Positions 6,869 through 15,541 of a stretch of 46,966 nt of DNA are shown piece after piece. This DNA is from CAYVRJ01 sp964453645 (GTDB lineage: Bacteria; Bacillota; Clostridia; Christensenellales; JAWKQI01), in NCBI GenBank assembly GCA_964453645.1, contig CAYVRJ010000014.1, positions 1-46,966 on the forward strand, in the 5' to 3' direction. The notes beneath the pieces were generated by a model, which saw only the letters and a program-made list of their open reading frames with translations, did no database searches and was not told the DNA's origin. The position numbers were made by a program, and so were the translations under genes. Position 1 is the stretch's first letter; every line of letters begins with the position of its first letter.

Positions 6869-7961
6869 ATGAAAAAAATCTTCGTTTTATGGATAGTTTT
6901 ATTGGCATTGGTGGGATGTGCCCAAGCCCCACAGGAATCGTTTTCCACCGAACCCCCCGCCCCCCCCCCCCCCCACCACCCCCCCCCCCGCACCCGTGGG
7001 CTGGTGTTGAACGCACAAACCCGCGATCAAACGCGGGGTGCTCCATGTTGATGATCACGGTGCGGAAATGCNNNNNNNNNNCCCCCCCACCCCCACCAAA
7101 AACCCCTACGATGCAACCATTGGCATTTGTTTAACCGAACAAACCCTCTTTAACAAGGGGTTTACCGAAGAGTTAAAAACTTTGTTTGCCAAGGACAATT
7201 GCGAACTGATTGTGGAATATGCAGATAACAACCTGAACAAACAGTTGTCCACCGGAGTTGCCCTGCTGAACGAGCGGGGAGCCGAGGTGCTCATCGTGGA
7301 TCCCGTGGATATCGACGAGTGCGAACCTTTAATCGCCGAGTGTGAAGGTGTGGGTGCCCACATCATCAACGTTGTCACCCCCATCAACGGCAAGATCGAC
7401 GTACTCATTGCCCCCGATTATTTAAAATTAGGTGCCATGGCTAGAACCCAAGTGAATCAACTGACACAGGGTAAGGAAAATCCCCAGATCGTGGTGTTGG
7501 AGGGCAGTTTCGATGGATTCCGCACGCAAATGATCAGCGATGGATTCATGGGAGACAAACCCGTAACCGCCACCAGTCTGTTTTGCAACTACGATAAAGA
7601 AACCGCAAAAACACAGTTAAACAGCGTATTAGCTGAAAAAACCCCCGATATCATCTTTTCCCACAGTTCCTCCATGACCTTAGGTGCCTTGAGTGCCCTG
7701 AGTGAAGCGGACAAAACCGTGCCCATCGTGACTTTGGGTGGGGACAGTGAGATGATGAGGGAGCTGAGCAATGGCAAAATCGCCTATGCCCTCTACTTCG
7801 ACCCGACAGAACTTTCACAAAAAGTGTATGAAACGGCCAAGGCCTACATAACAGGAACAGCAGTGACCCACAAGTATGCGGAACTCAGCGTATACGGTGT
7901 GGGAGAAGAGAATATGGACACGGCATACACCATAGGCCAGCCCTACGCCCACGGTTATTAA
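6869..7961 (+). CDS. substrate-binding lipoprotein, sequence interrupted by assembly gap
   Basis: The N terminus MKKIFVLWIVLLALVGCAQA is a lipoprotein signal with Cys at residue 17. A proline-rich stretch then runs into a degenerate C-homopolymer tract (about 6955-6990), an odd segment, and 10 N (7072-7081). From about 7101 a clean frame continues to 7961: NPYDATIGICLTEQ, then VEYADNNLNKQLSTGVALL, EVLIVDPVD, then IIFSHSSSMTLGALSAL and VTLGGDS. This is the fold of sugar-type periplasmic binding proteins (type 1, ribose-binding-like). The two parts are probably one gene whose linker is misassembled. It sits 32 nt before the FolT-like gene. The ligand is unknown. Confidence 0.7.
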
Positions 7962-7993
7962 TATTTTTGAATTTATATAAAAAACGAGGTACT

Positions 7994-8518
7994 ATGAAGC
8001 ATTTTAGGAAATTGACACTTGCAGCTCTTTTTTGTGCGCTTGCCATCGCATGTAAATTTTTTCTCACCTTTGAACTTTCCGCATCCACCCGCATCTCCAC
8101 CACCCCCATCCCCGTGATGCTCTGCGGCATTTTATTGGGGCCTGTGCTGGGGGGCATATGCGGCATTGTCACCGACACCATTGGTTTTTTAATCAAACCC
8201 ACAGGGGTTTACTTCCCCGGTTTTGCCCTCTCCATGGCGCTGTACGGCGTCATCCCCGGGCTGTTCTTTCTTAAAAATAAGGATGAATCCTTGTTTAAGG
8301 TTATTTTTTCGGTTTCCACTGCCCAAGTGCTGTGCTCCATGCTGCTCAACACGTTTTTTAACTATATTCTCTACGGAACGCCTTTGATCGTGTTGTTTGT
8401 GCAGCGGTTGGGTATTTCCATTATCAGCTTGGCAGTGTATATTCTCTCGATCTATTTGGTGTATCGCTTGCTCAACAAACTGTTCATCAAAAATAATGTT
8501 TTGGAGATTCGGCCATGA
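7994..8518 (+). CDS. folT: ECF transporter S component, folate-type
   Basis: 174 residues and about six membrane segments. Features are the N-terminal LTLAALFCALAIACKFF segment, the ISTTPIPVMLCGILLGPVLGG and GIVTDTIGFLIKPTGVYFPG motifs, and a basic C terminus. This pattern is seen in folate-family S components, which bind a vitamin and dock on the shared energising module (none in this window). ATG at 7994 follows GAGG. The stop overlaps the next start (ATGA), so translation is coupled to the alcohol dehydrogenase. Folate as the substrate is a family-based guess. Confidence 0.75.
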   Translation: MKHFRKLTLAALFCALAIACKFFLTFELSASTRISTTPIPVMLCGILLGPVLGGICGIVTDTIGFLIKPTGVYFPGFALSMALYGVIPGLFFLKNKDESLFKVIFSVSTAQVLCSMLLNTFFNYILYGTPLIVLFVQRLGISIISLAVYILSIYLVYRLLNKLFIKNNVLEIRP

Positions 8519-9648
8519 ACTTTGAATTCTTGTGTTCCAATAAAATTGTGGTGGGGGAGGGTTCGTTTGCTTCCCTGCCAACACTGCTGCCCAGTGCCAA
8601 CAACATCTTGTTTGTGACCAACATCGAAGGTTTTTTTGAAAGCAAGTATTACACAGACGTGTACCATGCCTTAGTTGCGGAGAATAAAACTGTCTTTGCT
8701 GCCCCCGTTGTGGCGGGTGAACCCGAAGTCGCCGGGGTGAACAGCATCACTGCCCTCGCTAAACTCCACGAGGTGGATGTGATCGTTGGCGTGGGGGGAG
8801 GCAGTGCGCTGGACAGCGCAAAGGCAGCGTGTGCCCTGGCCACCAATCCCGGCAGTGTCCGGGACTATTTGGAAATTGTAGGGGATAAACAGTTGCTCAA
8901 CCAACCCCTGCCCTTTGTTGCAGTGCCCACAACGGCGGGAACCGGTTCGGAAGTGACAAAAAACGCTGTAATCACCTCCAAAGAGGACAACAAAAAGGTT
9001 TCTCTGCGCCACGAAATGCTGCTCAGCCGTTTGGTGGTCATCGACCCGACCTTGGCGGTTTCTGCCCCCAAGCATGTGACTGCCTATTCGGGTATGGATG
9101 CGGTGTGCCAATTGATCGAGAGTTACATCACCAAAAAACCCAATCCCATCACCGATGCCCTGTGTTTGCACCACATCCCCATCGCCCTTGAGAGCCTGAA
9201 GCGTGTTTACGATTGTCCCGAAGATATTAAGGCTCGGGAGCAGATGGCCGTTGCTGCCTTGTGTTCGGGGTTAACCTTAGCTAATGCGGGATTGGGTATG
9301 GCCCACGGCATTGCGGCAGGGTTAGGTGCGGTGTATGGAATGCCTCACGGCAAGGCATGTGCGATTCTACTGCCCTATGCCCTTCGGTTTAACCATGCCC
9401 ATGGGGTGGAGCGGATTGAGGTACTCTCCCAAAAGATATACGGCCAGGGTGCGCAAAAGCTGATTGATGAGTTGTTTGCTCTCAACGATTATTTGGGGAT
9501 TCCCAAGGGGCTTAAGGAACTGAATGTGGACAAGGCCCACTACGGCCAGCTGATTCCCGGGTGTATGGGTTCGTCGATGCAGAAGAATCCCGTTGAAGTG
9601 ACATCTGAGCAACTGGAAGAGTTATTGGACGAGTTGCGTGTAATATAA
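8515..9648 (+). CDS. iron-containing alcohol dehydrogenase
   Basis: 377 residues, the usual length. The NAD(P)-binding part has VGVGGGSALDSAKA and VPTTAGTGSEVT. The metal site residues lie in SGMDAVCQLIESY, NAGLGMAHGIAAGLGAVYG and MPHGKACAILLP. It reduces an aldehyde or oxidises an alcohol in the cytosol, normally with Fe2+. The start overlaps the S-component gene. What links them metabolically is unclear. A 230-bp hairpin-rich repeat follows its stop. Confidence 0.92.
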   Translation: MNFEFLCSNKIVVGEGSFASLPTLLPSANNILFVTNIEGFFESKYYTDVYHALVAENKTVFAAPVVAGEPEVAGVNSITALAKLHEVDVIVGVGGGSALDSAKAACALATNPGSVRDYLEIVGDKQLLNQPLPFVAVPTTAGTGSEVTKNAVITSKEDNKKVSLRHEMLLSRLVVIDPTLAVSAPKHVTAYSGMDAVCQLIESYITKKPNPITDALCLHHIPIALESLKRVYDCPEDIKAREQMAVAALCSGLTLANAGLGMAHGIAAGLGAVYGMPHGKACAILLPYALRFNHAHGVERIEVLSQKIYGQGAQKLIDELFALNDYLGIPKGLKELNVDKAHYGQLIPGCMGSSMQKNPVEVTSEQLEELLDELRVI

Positions 9649-9654
9649 TCTTAA

Positions 9655-9876
9655 GGGGGACTACTCGTCCCGAATCTTTTTGTGGGCTCCACCCACACCC
9701 GCAAGGGGGAATGATTCCCCCTTGACCCCTCATAATACAAAAGCTAACGCTTTTGTTAAGGTATTAATCAAACATCACCCTTAGCAAAGCGTTAGCTTTG
9801 CGTCAAGAAGTTTTTGGGTTTCCAAAGGGGATTTTTACAAAAATCCCCTTTGGTGGGGTTTGGGGCGAAGCCCCAT
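9655..9876 (-). repeat. multi-hairpin intergenic repeat, copy 1
   Basis: Successive inverted repeats: AAGGGGGAA/TTCCCCCTT, GCAAAGC/GCTTTGC, the long CCAAAGGGGATTTTT/AAAAATCCCCTTTGG, and GGGGC/GCCCC. It lies between the converging 3' ends of the dehydrogenase and pyrE. Read on the minus strand it starts just after the pyrE stop. Related copies are at 37455-37632 and 46902-46966. Confidence 0.85.
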
Positions 9877-9888
9877 AAAAATAGAAGC

Positions 9889-10467
9889 TTACTTCACGCC
9901 AGTGCGGGAGCCGGGTTTCACCAGGGGTAAACCCTGTGCACAAATGGGGCAGTCCTCCGGCTGATAGGAAATCACCTCGGTGGTCACCACAGCCTTAAAG
10001 GGCACGCCAAACTCCGTCTTGCCGTTGCTGCGATCCACAATACAGCCAACCCCAGCAACGTTGGCACCCATCTCCTGAATGAGTGCGATCACTTCCTTCA
10101 CCGACCCACCCGTTGTCACCACATCCTCCACAACCAAAACATTCGCTCCCTTGGGAATTTCAAATCCTCGGCGAAACGTCATCACACCGTTTTCCCGCTC
10201 CGCAAAAACGTTCTTCACATTCAATTGGGAGGAAACCTCGTAGGCCATGATAATACCCCCAACGGCTGGCCCCGCCACTATGTCGATCTGCGTCCCCGCA
10301 AACTGTGCCACAAGATCTGCACAGAACAACTTGGAATAGACAGGGTACTGGAACAACTTAGCACACTGCATGTACTTGTCCGAGTGGCGACCCGACGTGA
10401 GTAAAAAATGCCCCGTCAGCATCATTTCAATCTCCTGCATCATTTCAAAGGCTTTCGCTCTATCCAT
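9889..10467 (-). CDS. pyrE: orotate phosphoribosyltransferase
   Basis: 192 residues. It joins orotate to PRPP to give OMP, step 5 of UMP synthesis. Visible are the N-terminal GHFLLTSGRHSDKYMQCAKL motif, the PRPP-binding NVLVVEDVVTTGGSV, and a C-terminal CPICAQGLPLVKPGSR tail seen in many Clostridial enzymes. ATG at 10467 has GGAG 8 nt upstream; an in-frame ATG at 10503 has no good site. It is the last gene of the operon, 44 nt after pyrD. Confidence 0.95.
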   Translation of the reverse strand: MDRAKAFEMMQEIEMMLTGHFLLTSGRHSDKYMQCAKLFQYPVYSKLFCADLVAQFAGTQIDIVAGPAVGGIIMAYEVSSQLNVKNVFAERENGVMTFRRGFEIPKGANVLVVEDVVTTGGSVKEVIALIQEMGANVAGVGCIVDRSNGKTEFGVPFKAVVTTEVISYQPEDCPICAQGLPLVKPGSRTGVK

Positions 10468-10511
10468 TTTAAAAACTCCATTCCGCCGCCAGACGTGCGG
10501 CATCTCTATTT

Positions 10512-11423
10512 TTAATATTCTTCTAAAGTCCCAATTAACTGGTTTACGCTCTGAATATTGTTTGCATCCAGATATTCATTCATCTCACAAATAATCTTCG
10601 GGCAAGCGTAGGGATCGGAAACATTCGCCGTACCTACCATGCAGCACACAGCCCCGCACAGCATAAACTCCAGGGCATCGGTGCCCGACATAATCCCCCC
10701 CATGCCCACCACGGGTATGTCGACACTTTTGCACACGTCTCGCACCATGCGAAGGGCGATGGGTTTAATGGCACCCCCCGACAATCCCCCGGTGTTGTTG
10801 GCTAAAATCGGTTTACGCCTTTTTAAATCCACTGCAAGGGAGAGAAAGGTGTTCACCAGGGAGATTCCGTCCGCCCCACCCTGGGCAACAGCTTTGGCAA
10901 CATCCACAATGGAAGTGACGTTGGGAGAAAGTTTCACCAGCAGTGGTTTTTTCGCCACCGCTTTAATCGCTTGGGTGATGTGCTGGGCGGAGTGAGGGTC
11001 TGCCCCAAAGGCCATGCCCCCTTGGTGTACGTTGGGGCAGGAAATGTTTAACTCAAACAGGTCGATGTCGGTTTCGTTTAATTTTTCCACCACCTCCACG
11101 TATTCCTCCTCGGTGCTCCCCGCAACGTTGGCGATGAGTACTGTGTCGTACTTGCGGATGAGGGGCAGGATGTGGGAAATGGCATAATCCACCCCCGGAT
11201 TTTGCAGCCCCACGCTGTTGAGCATGCCCGACTTTGTCTCGGCAATGCGGGGTGGGGGATTGCCGATTTTCTTATCAAGGGTGAGTGCCTTTAAGGATAT
11301 ACCGCCCAAGAGGGACGGATCGAAGTACCGTTCAAATTCATAACCAAAACCAAAGGTGCCCGATGCAGCAATAATAGGGTTTTTTAGTTTATGCCCTAAC
11401 AGTGTAACAGATAAATCACTCAT
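10512..11423 (-). CDS. pyrD: dihydroorotate dehydrogenase B, catalytic subunit
   Basis: 303 residues. It oxidises dihydroorotate to orotate with FMN and, as a class 1B enzyme, passes electrons to PyrK and NAD+. Visible motifs are GHKLKNPIIAASGTFGFG, the lysine in GISLKALT, the catalytic Cys in NISCPNVHQGG, and the FMN-phosphate region IPVVGMGGI and VGTAN. pyrK directly upstream confirms class 1B. The start region (11381-11423) is duplicated 58 bp upstream, leaving a 21-aa leader ORF that overlaps this start. Confidence 0.96.
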   Translation of the reverse strand: MSDLSVTLLGHKLKNPIIAASGTFGFGYEFERYFDPSLLGGISLKALTLDKKIGNPPPRIAETKSGMLNSVGLQNPGVDYAISHILPLIRKYDTVLIANVAGSTEEEYVEVVEKLNETDIDLFELNISCPNVHQGGMAFGADPHSAQHITQAIKAVAKKPLLVKLSPNVTSIVDVAKAVAQGGADGISLVNTFLSLAVDLKRRKPILANNTGGLSGGAIKPIALRMVRDVCKSVDIPVVGMGGIMSGTDALEFMLCGAVCCMVGTANVSDPYACPKIICEMNEYLDANNIQSVNQLIGTLEEY

Positions 11424-11481
11424 AGGACTTTCCTCCAGTTATTTGGGTATGCCCTAACAGTGTAACAGTCAAATTACTCAT
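11416..11481 (-). CDS. 21-aa leader ORF from a duplicated pyrD start
   Basis: The frame reads MSNLTVTLLGHTQITGGKSYE. Its first 11 codons match the start of pyrD (MSDLSVTLLGH), while the rest covers the new pyrD ribosome site. Its ATG overlaps the pyrK stop (ATGA), the position expected for the original pyrD start. Its own TGA overlaps the present pyrD start region, so ribosomes finishing it could re-initiate on pyrD. It arose by a 58-bp tandem duplication, which is not a multiple of three. Confidence 0.7.
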   Translation of the reverse strand: MSNLTVTLLGHTQITGGKSYE

Positions 11482-12236
11482 AGGGCAATCCTCCTCAAGT
11501 CAAAGACTGGGCCACTGGTGCACACCTTTTCATAATCCCCCGACAGAGTCTTGCAGACGCACACGCTGCACCCCCCCATGCCGCAGCCCATGCGCTCCTC
11601 CAACGAAGCAAAGGCAGGGGTTTCACCTTTCAAAACAAAAGCTGACGAAGCTTTTAACATGGAGGTGGGGCCACACAGGAGAAAACAATCAAACCCACTC
11701 AAGTCCGTGTTGCGAAGAATCTCGGTTAAAAATCCCTTGGTGCCATAGGAACCATCCTCGGTGGCGATGTGTAAACTTTTCATGTTGGACACAAAGTACT
11801 GTTCCATAAAGAGTGCACTCTGTGCGCGAAACCCAAATATGCCGCTAAAATCAACCGATGGATGGCTCTGGATCACTCCGCCAAAAGGGGCACAGCCGAT
11901 GCCTCCCCCAATGCACAACACGTTTTTTGCTCCCTTGGGAAGGGTAAACCCGTTGCCCAAAAACAGCAGGGCATCGATGGAAGCGTTGGGGGGAACAGTG
12001 GACAAACGCCGAGTGCCCTCCCCCGCAATCTGATAGACCACAGAAACTGTCCTTTTATCTGCATCCACGCCGAAGATGGATATAGGCCGGCGCAAGATGC
12101 TCTCCTCATAGTTGGGGATTTTAATGTGAACAAACTGCCCGCAGGTGTATGTTGAAAAATCAGCCGAAGGAAATTCCATCTCCAAGAGAAAAATGTCCTT
12201 GGCTATGTTTACGTTAATTAAAACCTTTCCGATCAA
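11478..12236 (-). CDS. pyrK: dihydroorotate dehydrogenase B, electron-transfer subunit
   Basis: 252 residues. It carries FAD and a [2Fe-2S] cluster and moves electrons from PyrD to NAD+. Visible are the FAD motif RRPISIFG, the glycine-rich NAD site LCIGGGIGCAPF, and the cluster cysteines in MGCGMGGCSVCVCKT and KVCTSGPVF. The start is TTG at 12236 after a GGGGGTG stretch, 14 nt after the pyrF stop. Its stop overlaps the leader ORF described above. Confidence 0.95.
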   Translation of the reverse strand: MIGKVLINVNIAKDIFLLEMEFPSADFSTYTCGQFVHIKIPNYEESILRRPISIFGVDADKRTVSVVYQIAGEGTRRLSTVPPNASIDALLFLGNGFTLPKGAKNVLCIGGGIGCAPFGGVIQSHPSVDFSGIFGFRAQSALFMEQYFVSNMKSLHIATEDGSYGTKGFLTEILRNTDLSGFDCFLLCGPTSMLKASSAFVLKGETPAFASLEERMGCGMGGCSVCVCKTLSGDYEKVCTSGPVFDLRRIAL

Positions 12237-12250
12237 ACCTTTAGCACCCC

Positions 12251-13174
12251 CTACAGCGTTATGCGGTTGTCGTTAAAGGCCGAGAGGATGTCGCTTTGCA
12301 TATCGATCACCGCTTGGCGGGCTGCATTTTCAAAGCCTAACTTTTCATACTTTGCCGAGCGATGAGCCAGCAAGATACCCCGGGAGGAGTTGATAATCCC
12401 ACCCAACCCTCTGGAATCAAAGTTGCAGACGATATCCGAAGCCTTGGCACCCTGTGCGCCGTAACCGGGAATGAGGAAGAACACCGAGGGTAGTAATTCC
12501 CGCAGTTTCTTAGCCTGTTCGGGATACGTAGCGCCCACCACGGCACCCACCGAGGAGTAGCCGTATTGCCCCACCGTGGAATGACCCCACTGAGCCACTT
12601 TTTTTCCCACACATTCATAGAGGGTTTCACCGCCAATGGTTAGATCTTGAAACTCACCCGAAGAGGGGTTGGAGGTTTTCACCAGCACAAACAGCCCCTT
12701 GCCCGTCTGCTCACAGGCGGAGACGAAGGGGGCTACCCCGTCGGTGCCCAAATAGGGGTTTATAGTGGCAAAGTCTGCATCAAACCCCGTTGATAATTGC
12801 CCGTGTACGCAAAGTCCGCTTAGATAGGCCTTCGCATACGCTGAAGCGGTATCCCCGATGTCGTTGCGCTTCACATCTGCAATGGTGACAAGCCCCTTGG
12901 AACGGGCGTACTTGAGGGTTTTGTTAAAGGTTTTCATACCTGCACTGCCGTACATCTCGTAGTACGCCACCTGCACCTTCACACAGGGGATGATATCGGC
13001 AAGGCAATCGATTAACGCCATATTAAAGCGGAGCACCTCGGCAGCAGCCGACTTCACGTCGACAATCGTTCGCTGCATGCTCTCGGGCAGGTATTCGTGC
13101 ATGGTGTCCAGCCCCACGCACACGGGATTTTTGGTCTTTCTGATTTTATCGATCAATACGTCTATTTGTTTCAT
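12251..13174 (-). CDS. pyrF: orotidine 5'-phosphate decarboxylase
   Basis: 307 residues, the longer (type 2) form. It converts OMP to UMP. The catalytic Asp-Lys-Asp array is in TIADVKRNDIGDT; the N terminus NPVCVGLDTMHEYLPE and the phosphate-gripping FLIPGYGAQG are visible. ATG at 13174 overlaps the pyrC stop (ATGA), giving translational coupling. An upstream in-frame ATG would extend into pyrC and is less likely. Confidence 0.95.
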   Translation of the reverse strand: MKQIDVLIDKIRKTKNPVCVGLDTMHEYLPESMQRTIVDVKSAAAEVLRFNMALIDCLADIIPCVKVQVAYYEMYGSAGMKTFNKTLKYARSKGLVTIADVKRNDIGDTASAYAKAYLSGLCVHGQLSTGFDADFATINPYLGTDGVAPFVSACEQTGKGLFVLVKTSNPSSGEFQDLTIGGETLYECVGKKVAQWGHSTVGQYGYSSVGAVVGATYPEQAKKLRELLPSVFFLIPGYGAQGAKASDIVCNFDSRGLGGIINSSRGILLAHRSAKYEKLGFENAARQAVIDMQSDILSAFNDNRITL

Positions 13175-14424
13175 AGTGCACCATCCTTTGTGAGTTTTCC
13201 ATCGCACAGGGTATAAACCACTCTACCCTTGAGTTTCCTGCCAAGGAAAGGGGTGTTCTTACCCTTGGACAGCAAGTGTCCCTTAGTCAGCACATATTCC
13301 GTATCAAAATCCACAATAGTTATATCGGCGGGAAGCCCCTCCCCGATAACACCGCCAAAAACCCCCAGAATCTCTGCGGGGCGCTTGGACATAATGTTCA
13401 CCAAGGTCTGCGGATCGGGTTTTAAAAAGGTGTTGGTGAGGGCAAAGGCAGTGTCCAACCCCGAAATACCAAAGGCCGCATAAGCAAACTCCACGTTTTT
13501 GTCGTCTGCGTGATGGGGGGCGTGGTCGGTGGCAATGCAGTCGATGGTGCCGTTTAGTAACCCCACCTTAATGGCGGCCACGTCGTCCTCTGTGCGCAGG
13601 GGGGGATTTACCTTTGCATCGGTGTTAAAGTTGAGTGCCTCTTCGTCTGTTGCCGAAAAGTAATGGGGGCAGGTCTCGGCAGTGAGGTTAACCCCCTTTG
13701 CCTTGGCATCTTTAATTAAATCCACCCCTTCTTTGGTGGAAACGTGGGCGATGTGCAGCCTAGCCCCGGCTTCGCTGGCAAGGACAATGTCTCGCACCAT
13801 GGCTGTAATCTCTGCCGCACGGCTAATGCCCGCAAGTCCCGTTACTGCCGATACAAACCCTTCGTTGATCTGCCCGCCTAAGCTTAGGCTGTTGTCCTCG
13901 CAGTGGGCGATGATCAGGGCGTCCAAGCCCTTTGCATATTTTAATGCGTTATACATCACACTGCCGTTTTGCACACCCCGTCCGTCGTCCGAAAAGGCCA
14001 CACAGCCCTTCATGTTGCCCATTTCCGCCAGTTCTTCACCGTCTAAATTTTTGGTGATGGCCCCAATGGGATACACCTTGCAGTGGGCGGGGGCACCCAA
14101 AATATAGTTGGTGATAAAGGGGTTGTCGTTCACCGGATTGGTGTTGGGCATACAGGCAACAGCTGCGTACCCACCGTTGGCGGCGGCAAGGGTGCCCGAG
14201 AGAATGTCCTCCTTGCGCTCGTAACCCGGCTGGCGCAGGTGGGTGTGCATATCCACAAAGGCCGGAAGGGCGCACAGCCCCATGGCATCGATGACCCGAT
14301 GGGCCTCCTCCTGGATGTTTTCACCTATTTTTAAAACAATGCCGTCTCCCGTGAGTATATCACACACCCCCGACTTTTCGCCATAGGGGTTGATTAAGTT
14401 TATATTTTTAATGAGTATCTTCAA
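13171..14424 (-). CDS. pyrC: dihydroorotase
   Basis: 417 residues, type I. It closes carbamoyl-aspartate to dihydroorotate. Zinc ligands and active site: DMHTHLRQPG, the His in IIAHCEDNSL, the His in RLHIAHVST, and ATDHAPHH. The start is TTG at 14424, with GGAG 6 nt upstream; there is no ATG at the conserved N terminus (KILIKNINLINPYG). The TTG overlaps the TGA of a 20-aa mini-ORF, suggesting coupling to that leader. Confidence 0.95.
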   Translation of the reverse strand: MKILIKNINLINPYGEKSGVCDILTGDGIVLKIGENIQEEAHRVIDAMGLCALPAFVDMHTHLRQPGYERKEDILSGTLAAANGGYAAVACMPNTNPVNDNPFITNYILGAPAHCKVYPIGAITKNLDGEELAEMGNMKGCVAFSDDGRGVQNGSVMYNALKYAKGLDALIIAHCEDNSLSLGGQINEGFVSAVTGLAGISRAAEITAMVRDIVLASEAGARLHIAHVSTKEGVDLIKDAKAKGVNLTAETCPHYFSATDEEALNFNTDAKVNPPLRTEDDVAAIKVGLLNGTIDCIATDHAPHHADDKNVEFAYAAFGISGLDTAFALTNTFLKPDPQTLVNIMSKRPAEILGVFGGVIGEGLPADITIVDFDTEYVLTKGHLLSKGKNTPFLGRKLKGRVVYTLCDGKLTKDGAL

Positions 14425-14483
14425 TTTAAACTCCGTTCTGCCGTTTCACTCATGGCGCAAATAATTATTATAGAATCTTTCAT
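14421..14483 (-). CDS. 20-aa mini-ORF before pyrC
   Basis: It reads MKDSIIIICAMSETAERSLN. Its TGA overlaps the TTG start of pyrC. Its ATG overlaps the stop of another mini-ORF with the same core peptide (CAMSETAERS). A diverged relative (MKDFLITICVVSETEE) precedes pyrB. No own Shine-Dalgarno is needed if ribosomes re-initiate from the previous stop; GGAG of the upstream repeat lies just before its ATG. Confidence 0.5.
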   Translation of the reverse strand: MKDSIIIICAMSETAERSLN

Positions 14484-14533
14484 GAAAAACTCCGTTCTGC
14501 CGTTTCACTCATGGCACAAATAATCATTGTGAA
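14428..14533. repeat. tandem repeat, 59-bp period, between pyrB and pyrC
   Basis: Two copies (about 14428-14472 and 14487-14533). They agree over about 40 bases with two mismatches, and each carries the GGAG ribosome site and the MSETAERS-coding segment on the minus strand. A diverged third copy lies before pyrB at about 15470-15509. Confidence 0.85.
14480..14527 (-). CDS. 15-aa mini-ORF after pyrB
   Basis: It reads MIICAMSETAERSFS, with TGA overlapping the ATG of the 20-aa mini-ORF. It begins 11 nt after the pyrB stop. With the next mini-ORF it forms a stop/start chain leading to pyrC. It may be only the by-product of a duplicated ribosome site. Confidence 0.4.
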   Translation of the reverse strand: MIICAMSETAERSFS

Positions 14534-14538
14534 ATAAT

Positions 14539-15450
14539 TTATGATAAACCTTCCGAAAGTAAACTCAGCAGCGCCATGCGCACTGCCACACCGTTGGTGA
14601 CCTGTTCCTCAATAGCCGAATTAGTTGAATCCGCAACGGCAGAATCAATTTCCACACCCCGGTTCATGGGTCCGGGATGGAGGATTAAAACATCGGGTTT
14701 TACATAGTCGAACATATCTTCCGTCAAGCCGTACAGTGCGTTGTATTCCGAGACCGAGGGGAACAACCCGCCCCGCTGGCGCTCCAACTGAATGCGCAAT
14801 CCCATGATTACGTCGGCATTTTGAAAGGCCTTTTTCTTATTGTATTCGATGGTAACCCCCATGCACTCAAGGCCGGGAGGCAGCAATGAACCCGGGGAGA
14901 GCAACACAACGTTTGCCCCCATTTTAATTAGGCCAAAGATGTTACTCTTGGCCACCCGAGAGTGGAGCACATCCCCCGCAATGGTGACGTTAAGGCCCCG
15001 CAGGTCCCCCTTTTTTTCCACCATGGTGAACATGTCTAGCAGTGCTTGGGTGGGGTGTTCGTTGGTTCCGTCTCCGCCGTTGATCACACTTGCGGGGACG
15101 TGCCTGGAGAGCAGATGAGGGGCACCCGAGAGGGAAGTGCGCATGACGATCATGTCTGTGCGCATGGCAGATAAGGTTTTACCCGTGTCCAGCAGGGTTT
15201 CCCCCTTTTGTACGCTGGAGCTCTGTGCCGCAATGGAGGATGTCGTGGCAGAAAGCTGCTTGGCCGCAAGCTCAAAGGAGAGCCGCGTGCGGGTGGAATT
15301 TTCGTAAAATAACGTGACAATACTTTTACCCGCAAGATTGTTTAGCTTTTCACCGCAGAGCAAACTTTGTTTCATTGATTTTGCCCTGTTTAGGATTTCG
15401 CTGATTAGTTCGTATGAAGTGTCTCTTAACCCCAAAAAATCTTTTTGCAT
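14539..15450 (-). CDS. pyrB: aspartate carbamoyltransferase, catalytic chain
   Basis: 303 residues. It joins carbamoyl phosphate and aspartate, the committed step of pyrimidine synthesis. Visible are the carbamoyl-phosphate loop FYENSTRTRLSFELAAK, then QSSSVQKGETLLDT, NGGDGTNEHPTQALLDMF, and HPGPMNRGVEID. No regulatory chain (pyrI), pyrR or carAB is in the window. I chose ATG at 15450, with GGGG 6 nt upstream. An ATG four codons earlier sits almost on top of a GGAGG. It is the first gene of the operon. Confidence 0.95.
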   Translation of the reverse strand: MQKDFLGLRDTSYELISEILNRAKSMKQSLLCGEKLNNLAGKSIVTLFYENSTRTRLSFELAAKQLSATTSSIAAQSSSVQKGETLLDTGKTLSAMRTDMIVMRTSLSGAPHLLSRHVPASVINGGDGTNEHPTQALLDMFTMVEKKGDLRGLNVTIAGDVLHSRVAKSNIFGLIKMGANVVLLSPGSLLPPGLECMGVTIEYNKKKAFQNADVIMGLRIQLERQRGGLFPSVSEYNALYGLTEDMFDYVKPDVLILHPGPMNRGVEIDSAVADSTNSAIEEQVTNGVAVRMALLSLLSEGLS

Positions 15451-15509
15451 ATATAACCCCATTCCTCCGTTTCACTTACGACACAAATTGTAATTAAAAA
15501 ATCTTTCAC
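15426..15509 (-). CDS. 27-aa leader ORF overlapping the pyrB start
   Basis: GTG at 15509 opens MKDFLITICVVSETEEWGYI, which then runs past the pyrB ATG in another frame and stops at 15426. The first part is homologous to the mini-ORFs before pyrC. Whether it is translated is unknown. The homology may reflect a conserved leader RNA and not a peptide. Confidence 0.35.
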   Translation of the reverse strand: MKDFLITICVVSETEEWGYICKKIFWG

Positions 15510-15541
15510 GCTAAGCCCTTTCAAATAATGTAATTCATTTC

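Noticed and set aside
6850..7134. Proline-rich small protein across the C tract
   Set aside because: It is an artefact of the homopolymer and the N gap inside the lipoprotein gene.
15463..15541. PyrR-binding attenuator before pyrB
   Set aside because: The stretch is short, has no terminator/antiterminator pair after the upstream terminator, and no pyrR gene is seen.
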